64,000 nucleotides of DNA. Source: Acidimicrobiia bacterium (lineage in GTDB: Bacteria > Actinomycetota > Acidimicrobiia > Acidimicrobiales > Poriferisodalaceae). Below the pieces are notes generated by a model. That model ran no database searches and was not told the DNA's origin. It saw only the letters and a program-made list of their open reading frames with translations. The position numbers and the translations under genes are program-made. Below are positions 28,168 to 36,906 of the stretch, piece after piece. The stretch lies in the NCBI GenBank assembly GCA_022820925.1, contig JAJEEO010000010.1, forward strand, positions 19,947 to 83,946. Direction: 5' to 3'. Within the stretch, counting starts at the first letter, position 1. Every line of letters starts with the position of its first letter.

Positions 28168-29157
28168 GTGAGCACACGTCCCAACATTGCCGTAGGCAGG
28201 CCGACGATTCGCCAGCTGGAGTATCTGGTGGCGCTCGACGCCCATGGGCACATCGGGCGCGCGGCAGCAGCGTGCTTCGTCTCCCAGCCAACGCTCAGCA
28301 CGCAGATCCGCCAGCTTGAGCGCCATCTGGGCGTCACCATCACCGAGCGCGTGGGCCGCGGCATCGTCGTGACGCCTGCGGGCCGCGAACTCGCAGAACG
28401 CGCACGGGCGGTGCTGCGTGACACCGACGAAATGCTCGAATGGGGCCGGAGCAGCGCGGACGATCTGGGCGGACCGTTGCGCATCGCAGCTGTCCCGACG
28501 GCGGCGCCCTACTTGCTTGCCCGCATGCTGGCCGTGATCAACGAACGGCATCCAGATGTGCTGTTGTGTCTTGACGAGCTCCGGGCATCTGTGCTGGTCG
28601 AGGCACTGGCCGCGGCACAGCTCGACTTGGGTCTGATGGTGGAGCCCGTGACCCACGATGACCTCGAGCACGCGATCGTCCTCGAGGACCCGCTGCTGCT
28701 GGCGATGGCGCCCCAGCATCGACTGGCCCGCCAGCCCTCAGTGTCGACTGATGACCTCGCCGGCGAGACGGTGCTGCTGCTCGAGGATGGGCACTGCCTG
28801 CGATGCCAGGTGCTCAAGGTGTGCCGCAGTGTGGGCGCGCGCGAGGTCAGCAAGGGCGGGACCAGCCTGGCGACGATCTGTCAGATGGTGGCTGCGGGGA
28901 TGGGCGTGACGTTGCTGCCCACGAGCGCCGCTCCGATCGAGGCCCGACGTGGCACCGGAATCGTGGTGCGGCCCTTCAGCGATGTCATGGCGAAGCGGCA
29001 GCTGGCAGTTGCTTGGCGACGTCGCTCGCCGGCTGCGCCGCTGTACCGGGAGCTGGCCGATCTGATCGCAGCGAGACTGGCAGACGCGCACTCCGGATCG
29101 CCGCCCCCGCCGGCGTCCTCGAGATCAGACGCTGGCGGCGCGACGACTGCGGAGTGA
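28168..29157 (+). CDS. oxyR: LysR-type redox regulator OxyR
   Basis: OxyR senses hydrogen peroxide through a disulfide switch and controls peroxide-defence genes. The 329-aa product has the N-terminal winged helix (TIRQLEYLVALDAHGHIGRAA and QPTLSTQIRQLE) and a LysR substrate-binding domain. The OxyR hallmark LLLEDGHCLRCQVLKVC is present: Cys210 and Cys219 are nine residues apart, like E. coli Cys199 and Cys208. An extra Cys213 lies between them. The GTG at 28168 is preferred to a TTG at 28153 that overlaps the purine-rich GAAGG. No catalase or ahpC gene is adjacent, so its targets lie elsewhere. Confidence 0.88.
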   Translation: MSTRPNIAVGRPTIRQLEYLVALDAHGHIGRAAAACFVSQPTLSTQIRQLERHLGVTITERVGRGIVVTPAGRELAERARAVLRDTDEMLEWGRSSADDLGGPLRIAAVPTAAPYLLARMLAVINERHPDVLLCLDELRASVLVEALAAAQLDLGLMVEPVTHDDLEHAIVLEDPLLLAMAPQHRLARQPSVSTDDLAGETVLLLEDGHCLRCQVLKVCRSVGAREVSKGGTSLATICQMVAAGMGVTLLPTSAAPIEARRGTGIVVRPFSDVMAKRQLAVAWRRRSPAAPLYRELADLIAARLADAHSGSPPPPASSRSDAGGATTAE

Positions 29158-29280
29158 CATCGCCCTTTCTGGGTGCCACACTTTCCGAGCGTTTGTGCTC
29201 GCTGCGCCCGCCGTGCCACGCGGTGACGGTCCGGGCCGGACGCGGCGAACACGACATCCAACCGCGGGACAGCCGGCAAC

Positions 29281-30405
29281 ATGGGCATCGAGGTCTCCAT
29301 CGACATCCCTGCACCGCCGCAGGAGGTCTGGGATTACGTCGCGGATCTCGCGAGCAACGTCGAGTGGATGTCTGACGCTCAGTCAATCGACTTCACTTCT
29401 GCGCAAACCCAAGGCGTCGGCACGACGTTCGACTGCGTCACCAAGATCGGTCCGCTGAAGACCACGGACAAGCTCGAGGTCACCGAGTGGGACCCGCCAC
29501 AAACGCTCGGCATCACCCATCGCGGCGCTGTGACGGGAACTGGCCGATTCGCGCTCGAGCCCATCGAAGACGGCACCCGCTTCACGTGGAGCGAAGATCT
29601 GACGTTGCCGTGGTACTTCGGTTCACGGATGGGCCAGCAGCCTGCCTCGGTGGTGCTTGAACGCGTCTGGCGCAAGAACCTGCGGAACTTGCGGGCACGG
29701 ATGCTCGAACGTCAGCAGGGACCGACCGGCCACGAGCCGGGACCGCTGCTGGGGATGGGCCGCGACTCGGAGATGCGCACCTACGGCCCGCACATCATTC
29801 GCATGAGCCTGCGCGGCCGCGACCTGAGCCACGAGGCCGAGGCAATGCGTCACGTGCGAGCGCACGGCTTCCCCGCGCCGGAGGTGATCGAGCAGCCCGA
29901 CAACCACTCGGTGGTGATGGCGCGTCTGACCGGCCCGACGATGCTCGACGAGCTGGCGGCCAAGCCGTGGCTCCTGTCGCGCCACGTCAAGGGTCTGGCA
30001 CGTCTGCATCGGCTGCTCGGCGACGTGCCGGCGCCGAGCGCCTGGGTCAAGGTCTCGAGCGGCACCTCGGTCGTGCATCTCGACCTTCAGCCCGACAACG
30101 TCAAGCTCACCCCCGACGGTCCCGTGGTCATCGACTGGTCCAACGCAGCCGCCGGCGATGCCGCGTTTGATGCCGCGTCCACCTATGTCCGGCTGCGCAC
30201 CGCCGCCCCCGACAACCACGCCGCTGCGCGCGCTGTCATCAACGCGTTCCGCACCCGTTTCGCACGCGCATTCCTCAAGGAGTTCGGCGCCGATGAGATC
30301 CTGTCGCGGCTGAGAGCCGCCGCAGACCTGCGGCTCCTTGACCGCAACCTGCACCCGAACGAACGTGAGGCAGTCTTCGCGCTCGCCCGAGGCGAACTCG
30401 ACTGA
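29281..30405 (+). CDS. SRPBCC-domain / aminoglycoside-phosphotransferase-like kinase fusion
   Basis: This 374-aa protein joins two domains. Residues 1-145 form a START/polyketide-cyclase-like ligand-binding fold (IDIPAPPQEVWDYVADL at the start, ending in a helix). Residues ~150-374 are an APH/choline-kinase-like domain with the catalytic loop HLDLQPDN at 266-273 and the metal-binding Asp in VIDWSNAAAGDAAFD near residue 283. The kinase N-lobe is short and the usual glycine-rich loop is not obvious. No membrane segment or signal peptide is present. Neighbours give no pathway. Small-molecule binding coupled to phosphorylation is a reasonable inference, but the substrate is unknown. Confidence 0.75.
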   Translation: MGIEVSIDIPAPPQEVWDYVADLASNVEWMSDAQSIDFTSAQTQGVGTTFDCVTKIGPLKTTDKLEVTEWDPPQTLGITHRGAVTGTGRFALEPIEDGTRFTWSEDLTLPWYFGSRMGQQPASVVLERVWRKNLRNLRARMLERQQGPTGHEPGPLLGMGRDSEMRTYGPHIIRMSLRGRDLSHEAEAMRHVRAHGFPAPEVIEQPDNHSVVMARLTGPTMLDELAAKPWLLSRHVKGLARLHRLLGDVPAPSAWVKVSSGTSVVHLDLQPDNVKLTPDGPVVIDWSNAAAGDAAFDAASTYVRLRTAAPDNHAAARAVINAFRTRFARAFLKEFGADEILSRLRAAADLRLLDRNLHPNEREAVFALARGELD

Positions 30406-30447
30406 TCCGCTGCACATCTGCGGACCGGCAATCGAGCCGGCGAGTCG

Positions 30448-31413
30448 TCAGGAGAGATCCTCGAGGAGGATCGCGGCGGCGGCGTAGGGGTCCAGCTCGC
30501 GCCGGGCGAGACGCTCACGCAGCCGCTCGGCAGCCGGCCCGTCGGTGAGTTCGGCCACGCGCTCGGCGATCGTGGCCCGCAGGATCTCATCGAGCTCGGA
30601 GTCGACCCTCGCAGCACGTCGGGACTCGAGTTCGCCCGAGGCAGCGCAGTGATCACGATGCGAGCAGATGGCGTCCCACAGCTCTGCGGCGCCCTCCCCG
30701 GTGGTGCCGATCGAGGTGAGGATCGGCGGATCCCACGCGCCTGGCGCCGAGAGGTCGAGCATCTGGCGGATGTCCCTGCACGTCTCGGAGGTGCCCGGTC
30801 GATCGGCCTTGTTCACCACGAAGATGTCGGCGATCTCCATGAGACCCGCCTTGTTGGCCTGCACCGAGTCGCCCCAGCCGGGGTTCACCACGACGACGGT
30901 GGTGTCGGCGGCACCCACGATCTCTGTCTCGATCTGGCCGACGCCGACCGTCTCGATCACGACCCAAGGCCAGCCCAGCGCATCGAGCACCCGCACGGCG
31001 AGCGGGGTTGCCAGCGTCAGGCCGCCGAGGTGCCCCCGAGTCGCCATCGAGCGGATGTACACCCCCTCGTCGAAGGTGTGGTCCGACATGCGGACTCGGT
31101 CGCCCAGGATCGCGCCCCCGCTGAACGGCGACGACGGATCGATCGCCAGCACGGCCAGCCGCTCTCCCCGCTCACGAGCCACCCCGACGACGGCCGAGTT
31201 CAGCGTCGACTTGCCCGCGCCGGGGGCACCGGTGATGCCGACGGTGTGAGCGACGCCTGAGCCGGCGAAGGTCGCCGCTCCCAGCTCGCGTGCGAGCTGG
31301 CCGCCGCGCTCGACGAGCGACATGACCCGCGCCAAGGCGCGCCGGTGTCCGCTGCGGGCTGCTGCGAGCAAGCTCGCAGCGTCGTCACTGAGCGCAGCAT
31401 CATCGAGCGTCAT
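30448..31413 (-). CDS. meaB: Methylmalonyl-CoA mutase-associated GTPase MeaB
   Basis: MeaB is a G3E GTPase chaperone that loads and protects adenosylcobalamin in methylmalonyl-CoA mutase or related mutases. The 321-aa product has the P-loop GAPGAGKSTL near residue 55, IDPSSPFSGGAILGDRVRM near residue 83, ETVGVGQ near residue 135 and the guanine motif VNKAD near residue 182, with the C-terminal dimerisation helix. The ATG at 31413 is chosen over one 39 bp upstream because conserved sequence begins there. No mutase gene is in the window. The gene lies 42 bp downstream of murA on the same strand. Confidence 0.92.
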   Translation of the reverse strand: MTLDDAALSDDAASLLAAARSGHRRALARVMSLVERGGQLARELGAATFAGSGVAHTVGITGAPGAGKSTLNSAVVGVARERGERLAVLAIDPSSPFSGGAILGDRVRMSDHTFDEGVYIRSMATRGHLGGLTLATPLAVRVLDALGWPWVVIETVGVGQIETEIVGAADTTVVVVNPGWGDSVQANKAGLMEIADIFVVNKADRPGTSETCRDIRQMLDLSAPGAWDPPILTSIGTTGEGAAELWDAICSHRDHCAASGELESRRAARVDSELDEILRATIAERVAELTDGPAAERLRERLARRELDPYAAAAILLEDLS

Positions 31414-31455
31414 CGGCGCGCTGACGGTAGCGAGACGCGCCGGGGGCGGCACGTT

Positions 31456-32736
31456 TCAGCGACGAGTGATGGTGGCACCGAGACCGGCGAGCTTGCCGGC
31501 CAGATCCTCGTAGCCACGGTCGATGTGAGCGGCGCCCGCAATCTCGGTCTCACCCTCTGCGGCGAGGCCCGCCATCACCAAGGCAGCGCCGGCGCGGATG
31601 TCGTGCGCGCGCACCGGCGCGCCCGACAGGCGCTCGACCCCGCGCACGACGGCGTGGTGACCCTCGGTGCGAATGTCGGCACCCATGCGGCGCAGCTCGT
31701 CGATGTAGCGAAAGCGCCCGGTGAAGATGTTCTCGGTGACGATGCCCACGCCTTCCGCCGTCGTCAGCAGCGTCACCAAGAACGGCTTGTAATCGGTCGC
31801 CAGACCCGGGTACGGCAGCGTGGAGATGTCCGCCGAGGACAACCGCCGGGTCACCGTCGCCCGCACGCCTTCGTCGTCGGCGACGATATGCATGCCCATC
31901 TCGGTGAGCTTGCGGATGAGCATGGTCATGTGCCCGGCTACGGCGTGGCGCAGGAACACCGACCCGCCGCAGATGCCGGCAGCAGCCAAATATGTCGCCG
32001 CCTCGATGCGGTCAGCGATGACCGCGTACCCCTCGGGCGCTCGGGCGGGCGCCAGGCGATCCACGCCGTCGATTGCCAGCCGATCTCCTGCCCAGCCGAT
32101 CTCAGCACCCATCCGGTTGAGGAACTCGACGAGGTCGCCGATCTCGGGCTCACGCGCCGGGTTCACGATGAGCGTGCGTCCCTTTGCCCGCACAGCGGCC
32201 ATCAGGACGTTCTCGGTGGCGCCGACCGATGGGTACTCGAGCACGACCTCGGTCCCCCGCAGCACCGCGGCAGTACCGGATATGTCCCCGTGAGCAGTGC
32301 TGAACGTCGCTCCCAGGCTCTCGAGTGCCCGCAGGTGCATGTCGATGGGCCGCGGGCCGAAATCGTCGCCGCCCGGCAGGGCCACGCGGGCGGTTCCGAA
32401 GCGTCCCAGCAGCGGGCCGAGCACCACGATCGACGCTCGCATCCGTTCCACGAGGTGGTAGGGCGCCTCGGTATTCAGCTCGGCGGGGACGTCGATGACG
32501 AGCCGGTGATCGGCACGTGTCACCGTGACGCCCATGGCTTCGAGCAGCTCGCACATGAGCGACACGTCGGAGATGTCAGGCACGTTCGCCAGAACATGCC
32601 GCCCCTCGGCCAGCAGGCACGCCGCCATCAGCTTGAGCACGCTGTTCTTGGCGCCGCCGATGCGGACTTCGCCGTCGAGCGGCCCGCTGCGCCGCGTCAC
32701 CAACGTGCCGTGCTCGCCGGAATCGACAATGTCCAC
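31456..32736 (-). CDS. murA: UDP-N-acetylglucosamine 1-carboxyvinyltransferase, Asp-type
   Basis: MurA transfers enolpyruvate from PEP to UDP-GlcNAc, the first committed step of peptidoglycan synthesis. The 426-aa product has Lys30-Asn31 (GGAKNS), the late Asp in ATDYKPF and Arg in DIRAGAALV. The active-site loop reads PGGDDFGPRP, so Asp124 occupies the place of E. coli Cys115. Mycobacterial MurA has the same change, which makes it insensitive to fosfomycin; the same is predicted here. The start is GTG 32736, directly next to a 10-bp palindrome CGCTATAGCG (32737-32746) in the divergent promoter gap. Confidence 0.95.
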   Translation of the reverse strand: MDIVDSGEHGTLVTRRSGPLDGEVRIGGAKNSVLKLMAACLLAEGRHVLANVPDISDVSLMCELLEAMGVTVTRADHRLVIDVPAELNTEAPYHLVERMRASIVVLGPLLGRFGTARVALPGGDDFGPRPIDMHLRALESLGATFSTAHGDISGTAAVLRGTEVVLEYPSVGATENVLMAAVRAKGRTLIVNPAREPEIGDLVEFLNRMGAEIGWAGDRLAIDGVDRLAPARAPEGYAVIADRIEAATYLAAAGICGGSVFLRHAVAGHMTMLIRKLTEMGMHIVADDEGVRATVTRRLSSADISTLPYPGLATDYKPFLVTLLTTAEGVGIVTENIFTGRFRYIDELRRMGADIRTEGHHAVVRGVERLSGAPVRAHDIRAGAALVMAGLAAEGETEIAGAAHIDRGYEDLAGKLAGLGATITRR

Positions 32737-32831
32737 CGCTATAGCGATACCACCGCTGTCGCCTCACGGCGAGCCGCCGCGCTGACGGGGCATGTGGCCG
32801 AGGGACCCGTGCGTGTGCTAGGCCCGCCGCC

Positions 32832-34436
32832 GTGACACGGCAGGTGCGCACCTTCACTGCAGACCCCGAGGAGGTGGACGACCTGCTGCGCCCGCGCGAC
32901 GACATCGTGCTCGAAGCACCGGCCGGCGACATCGACGGCGACAGTGACGGCAGCGACGGCGAGTATCGATTCGGCTTGGCGGACGGGCCGTTCAGCAGCT
33001 ACTCGCGCCTCGTTCACGTCGTGCCGGATGACAGTGGCGATGCAGCCAGTGCCGAGATGGGCGCCCCGCCCCGATTCCGGATCACCGAGAAGGTCGAATG
33101 GCAGCTCGCGGTGCCATGGTTCGGCCCGGCCATCAACCTCGCGGTACGGCGCGCCATGCGCACCGGTCGTTCCGGCGACGGCACGCAGCCCATCTGGGCG
33201 CCCCCGCGGCGGCTCGATGCGCGCGCCGCGACGATCATGGCCATGCTCGCCGCCGCGGCAATGCTGAGCGGCTACCTGGCCAACGCACCCTCAGAGCTGC
33301 ACACCTACGCCGCGGATGAATTCGGTGTGGACCAAGCCGCCCAGGGCCTGCTGGGCGCTGTCGTGCGCATCGGAACGTTGCTTGCGATCGGCGTGTCGGT
33401 GCTGGCCGATCGGCACGGTCGGCGGCGCATCGTGGCGGGCGCCATGGGGGTGGGCATCGGCGCCGCCGCGCTCGCGGCGCTGGCGCCGAACATGGTGTGG
33501 CTCGGAGCATTGCTGCTGGTCGGACGCACGGCCAATGCGGCCCTCGGCGCCACGATCGTCGTGATGGCGCTCGAGGAGATACCCGCAGGCTGTCGGGCGT
33601 GGTGCCTCTCGGTGCTGGCGATGTCGGCAGCGCTGGGCGCCGGGGTGGTCGTGTGGCTGCAGCCGCTCTCGGACCTCGCGCCATGGGCGTGGCGCTTGCT
33701 CTTCGCCTTCCCGCTCCTGGCACTCGCGGCTGCGAGACCGCTGCTGTCGAGGCTGCCCGAGAGCCGGCGGTTCGAACGGCGCGGCCGAGATGTGACGCTG
33801 CGCGGCAGCTGGCGCCCCATCGCGGTGCTCGGCGTCATCTACTTCGCGTTCGGCCTGTTCTTGGGGCCCGTCGACTGGTTCCGCAACGAGTACCTGCGAG
33901 ACGAGCACGGCTTCAGTGCGAGCTTGGTCTCGCTGTTCGTGCTGGGCACCGCAACGCCTGCAGGACTGGCGGTGTATGCCGCAGGCCGGCTAGCTGACTC
34001 CAGGGGCAGGCGCATCATCCTGGGCGTCGCTTCGGTGGCGGGACTGGGCTGCCTCGTGGCGATGTTCAACGTGTCGGGTTGGTTGCTGTGGCTGGCCGGG
34101 CTGGCCGGGGCGATGCTGTCGGCAGGCCTGCTGCCTTCATTGGGTGTCTACCGGGGCGAACTGTTCCCGACAGCGGTGAGAGCGCGAGCCGCGACCCTGA
34201 CCGGCGCCATGGGTGTCGGGGGGGCGGCGTTGGGCGTGCTGTGGGCCGGTCGCTTGCGCACTGCATGGGGAAGTTTCGGCGATGTCATCGCGCTGCTGTG
34301 GATCGGACCGCTCGCCGCGGCCGGCATCGCCCTGCTGTGGCTGGTCGAGCGCAGCGGCCGCGAGCTCGAGGAGCTGCATCCCGCGGATGCTGCAGCCGAT
34401 CCCGACGGACCCTGGTCCCAACACCTGCGGCCGTGA
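32832..34436 (+). CDS. Major facilitator superfamily transporter with a ~105-aa N-terminal cytosolic domain
   Basis: This 534-aa protein has a soluble N-terminal part (1-~125), acidic near residues 30-48, ending in PRFRITEKVEWQLAVPWFG and a basic linker. It is followed by twelve likely transmembrane segments. MFS motif A appears as LADRHGRRRIV near residue 195 and is repeated in the second half as LADSRGRRI near residue 385; PESRRFERRG separates the two halves. The sugar/metabolite-transporter branch is likely. The N-terminal domain is unusual for the family; its VEWQLAVPWFG stretch may be a degenerate lipid- or ligand-binding fold (weak). The substrate is unknown. It is divergent from murA. 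Confidence 0.82.
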   Translation: MTRQVRTFTADPEEVDDLLRPRDDIVLEAPAGDIDGDSDGSDGEYRFGLADGPFSSYSRLVHVVPDDSGDAASAEMGAPPRFRITEKVEWQLAVPWFGPAINLAVRRAMRTGRSGDGTQPIWAPPRRLDARAATIMAMLAAAAMLSGYLANAPSELHTYAADEFGVDQAAQGLLGAVVRIGTLLAIGVSVLADRHGRRRIVAGAMGVGIGAAALAALAPNMVWLGALLLVGRTANAALGATIVVMALEEIPAGCRAWCLSVLAMSAALGAGVVVWLQPLSDLAPWAWRLLFAFPLLALAAARPLLSRLPESRRFERRGRDVTLRGSWRPIAVLGVIYFAFGLFLGPVDWFRNEYLRDEHGFSASLVSLFVLGTATPAGLAVYAAGRLADSRGRRIILGVASVAGLGCLVAMFNVSGWLLWLAGLAGAMLSAGLLPSLGVYRGELFPTAVRARAATLTGAMGVGGAALGVLWAGRLRTAWGSFGDVIALLWIGPLAAAGIALLWLVERSGRELEELHPADAAADPDGPWSQHLRP

Positions 34437-34472
34437 GGGTCAACTGCCCGATCAGGACATGATGGAGCCGTC

Positions 34473-35051
34473 ATGGCTGCCGTCGAAGCTCTGCTGCTGA
34501 CACCCGGCGCCGGAGGCGGCGCGGACCACCGCACCCTCGTCGACATCGAGGCTGCGCTGTCCGAACACCTGCCGGTGCGCCGGCACGACTTCGCCTACCG
34601 GCGAGCCGGACGGCGGGCGCCGCCGCGAGCCCCCAGCGTCGTCGCCGAGCTGGCCGGCGACCTCCCCCGCATCGCAGACGAGCTCGGCGTATCGCCGGAA
34701 GGTCTCGCTATCGGCGGCCGGTCCTTCGGCGGTCGCGTGTGCTCGATGGCGGTCGCTGAAGGCGCTGCGGCTGCGGGTGTCGTGCTGCTCAGCTACCCGC
34801 TGCACCCGCCCGAGCAGCCGGAGCGCCTCCGCACCGAGCACTTCGATCAGATCGACGTGCCGTGCCTGTTCGTCTCGGGCACTCGCGATCCCTTTGCCAC
34901 TCCCGACGAGCTGCGGGAGCACGCTGCGGCAATTGCGGGGCCGGTCACACTCAGGTTCATCGACGGCGCCCGGCACGATCCCAACACGATCGCGGCGCGA
35001 CGGGCGGTCGTCGAGCACGTCATCGACTGGCTGGACGCGCTCGGCCGCTGA
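34473..35051 (+). CDS. Alpha/beta hydrolase (KANL3/Tex30-like)
   Basis: This 192-aa serine hydrolase of the small KANL3/Tex30 branch has an oxyanion-region motif TPGAGGGADH at the N-terminus, the nucleophile elbow GGRSFGGR near residue 82 (Ser), an acid residue in SGTRDPFATPDEL near residue 140, and the catalytic His in DGARHD near residue 168. It is compact, without a lid domain or signal peptide. The ATG has GGAG about 6 bp upstream and follows the transporter stop by 36 bp, so the two may be cotranscribed. The substrate is unknown. Confidence 0.82.
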   Translation: MAAVEALLLTPGAGGGADHRTLVDIEAALSEHLPVRRHDFAYRRAGRRAPPRAPSVVAELAGDLPRIADELGVSPEGLAIGGRSFGGRVCSMAVAEGAAAAGVVLLSYPLHPPEQPERLRTEHFDQIDVPCLFVSGTRDPFATPDELREHAAAIAGPVTLRFIDGARHDPNTIAARRAVVEHVIDWLDALGR

Positions 35052-35112
35052 GACCGTCGTATCGGCCGCCCGGGGCCAACTTGCAGCAGCTCGCGGGCGG
35101 CTGTTGCATTGA

Positions 35113-35126
35113 CATTGCCGGCAATG
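35113..35126. promoter_or_regulatory. 14-bp perfect palindrome upstream of the winged-helix/nuclease-like gene
   Basis: CATTGCCGGCAATG is fully self-complementary. It sits about 90 bp upstream of the GTG at 35215 and is a candidate operator. Confidence 0.5.
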
Positions 35127-35128
35127 CA

Positions 35129-35177
35129 CAAGTTCGCTTTGCATGTCTTGCAGGAATCCGCGCTTGTGGCGAACTTG
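35129..35177. promoter_or_regulatory. 9-bp inverted repeat with a 31-bp spacer
   Basis: CAAGTTCGC (35129-35137) and GCGAACTTG (35169-35177) are exact inverse complements and lie immediately ahead of the gene at 35215. They may be two operator half-sites or a large stem-loop. Confidence 0.4.
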
Positions 35178-35214
35178 GGCTTGAGCCTCGGCGGGCGACG
35201 GCTCACTCCTCGGG

Positions 35215-36888
35215 GTGTCGACCGAATCCGATCGAGCGCCGGCCAGCTTGCTCAGTGCCGCCGGTCAGCGCCTGGTTCGCATCATCGGGCGCATGCCGTT
35301 GGCGAGCGCCCCGAACTTGGCGGCGATCCTCACCGACGATGTGCGCCTGGTGCGGGCCCGGCTGGGTTCGCTGCGGCACGCCGGCTGGATCGAACCCATG
35401 AACGTCGGCATGACCGAGCCGCGCCAGCAGCGCTGGTTCGTCACGAGCCAGGCCGCCCGCGCTCTCTACGCCCACGATGGCGTGCCAGCAGCCGCCGGTG
35501 ACGACGTACCGCCGTCCCCCTTCCCGGGCCGACTGCCTGCCGACGCGGCCCCCTCGGGCGTTCGCGAGTACCTGCCGTGGACGGCCACCTCGCGCGGCGT
35601 GCGTACCTGCGTGCGGCGACTGGCTTCGCTGGAGCTGCTCTACCGGCTGGTGCCAGGGTTGCTGCATTCGGGCTGGCTGCACATGCCCGACAGCGACACT
35701 GCCGGCCGTGTCGATGTCGGCATGACCGACTTTCGCCTGTTGCGCTACGGCGGCTGGTTTCACGCCGTAGCGCACTACGGCGAGCAGTGCTGGGTGACGT
35801 TCACCTACGTCGGCCTGCACGCCACCGAGCGGGCGTTGCGGCGCAAGCGAGCCCATCGCTTCTGGGGCCTCGACGCCTACGCGAGCGAGCACGATGCGCA
35901 CGAGCGGGCTGTCGACCGTGTCTTCTACGGCGATCCCGCATACGAAGCCACGCCATCCGCGCAGGTGATCCTGGCTGCGGACGCGTGGGCGGCTCACCTG
36001 GCCGCGCGGGAGTTCGCCCGCGGTCCCCGTCCGCTGATCTGCACGCCCGACGGGCTTTGGGGCGATCCGGTCGAATTGCGGCCTTCGGGTGACCGGGTGG
36101 GTGACCCGATCATGCCAATGGAAGTGGGGCAGGCAGAACGACTGACGCGCTGGCGGCGCAGCAATGCCGACACGGTGGCCATCACCGATTCCCTCGCCTA
36201 CGCAGCGTTCATGGCCGTCGCACAGTTCCCGGCCATGCGAGCCGGCGAGCTCGGCCGCCTGTTGAGCACTGCACCGCGACTGATCGATGCGGAACTCGCC
36301 AGACTCGTCGAGGTCGGACTCATCGACCGTTTCGACGACCGCTGCTATCTCACCGAGCGGGGCCTGCAGCGGGCAGCCAATGCGAGTCGGCTGCTGGCGT
36401 CTGCGCTCATCCGGCGGCACGGTGCGTACCTGCTGCCCGCTTTCGTGCACAGGCAGCGCCACCACGACAGCGGCATCAATCAACTGGTCCTGCAGTTCGC
36501 CTCCGAGGGCGCTTCAGCGTTCGTGGGCTGGAGGGGGGAGATCAACGTGCCCGGCGTCACCCAGATCAGGCCCGACCTCGTCGTGCTGGTCTCCGACGGG
36601 CCGCTCGGCAGCGGCGCCCACTGCCTCGAGTACGAGCGCAGCGCCACCACACCTTCCGAGGTCATCGAGAAAATCCGGACGTACCGCAAGTGCGCCGCCG
36701 TCGGACGTCACGTGACCTTGCTGATGGTCTGCGAAACCGAGCAAGCCGCCGAGAGATTCGCCGAATTCGACACGCTGGTGCCGCTGCTGGTCACGCACAT
36801 GGCGGCCGCCGAGGCAGGCCGACTGACGGGCGACGACACCGTCTGGCGCAAACGCGACTGCGCTGCCGTGTCGCTGCACTGCGTGTGA
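35215..36888 (+). CDS. Two-winged-helix protein with replication-relaxation-like / nuclease-like C-terminus
   Basis: This 557-aa protein has two winged-helix-like regions: residues ~12-80 (LVRIIGRMPLASAPNLAAIL, then a DNA-binding-like helix and wing) and ~318-385 (FMAVAQFPAMRAGELGRLL, again helix-turn-helix then wing). The end (~395-530) resembles the replication-relaxation/restriction-like fold, with a conserved-looking INQLVLQF helix, IRPDLVVLV near residue 451, LEYERS near residue 471 and KIRTYRK. The middle (~110-300) is unassigned and Trp/Tyr/His-rich. Relatives occur in plasmids, phages and integrative elements. Start uncertain: GTG 35215 follows GGG directly. Family assignment is by pattern only. 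Confidence 0.55.
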   Translation: MSTESDRAPASLLSAAGQRLVRIIGRMPLASAPNLAAILTDDVRLVRARLGSLRHAGWIEPMNVGMTEPRQQRWFVTSQAARALYAHDGVPAAAGDDVPPSPFPGRLPADAAPSGVREYLPWTATSRGVRTCVRRLASLELLYRLVPGLLHSGWLHMPDSDTAGRVDVGMTDFRLLRYGGWFHAVAHYGEQCWVTFTYVGLHATERALRRKRAHRFWGLDAYASEHDAHERAVDRVFYGDPAYEATPSAQVILAADAWAAHLAAREFARGPRPLICTPDGLWGDPVELRPSGDRVGDPIMPMEVGQAERLTRWRRSNADTVAITDSLAYAAFMAVAQFPAMRAGELGRLLSTAPRLIDAELARLVEVGLIDRFDDRCYLTERGLQRAANASRLLASALIRRHGAYLLPAFVHRQRHHDSGINQLVLQFASEGASAFVGWRGEINVPGVTQIRPDLVVLVSDGPLGSGAHCLEYERSATTPSEVIEKIRTYRKCAAVGRHVTLLMVCETEQAAERFAEFDTLVPLLVTHMAAAEAGRLTGDDTVWRKRDCAAVSLHCV

Positions 36889-36906
36889 AGGCTGGGGCGG
36901 CGAGTC

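Noticed and set aside
27983..28171. 62-codon plus-strand frame ahead of oxyR
   Set aside because: Weak start context, biased basic composition with no motif, and it runs into the oxyR start. Treated as intergenic.
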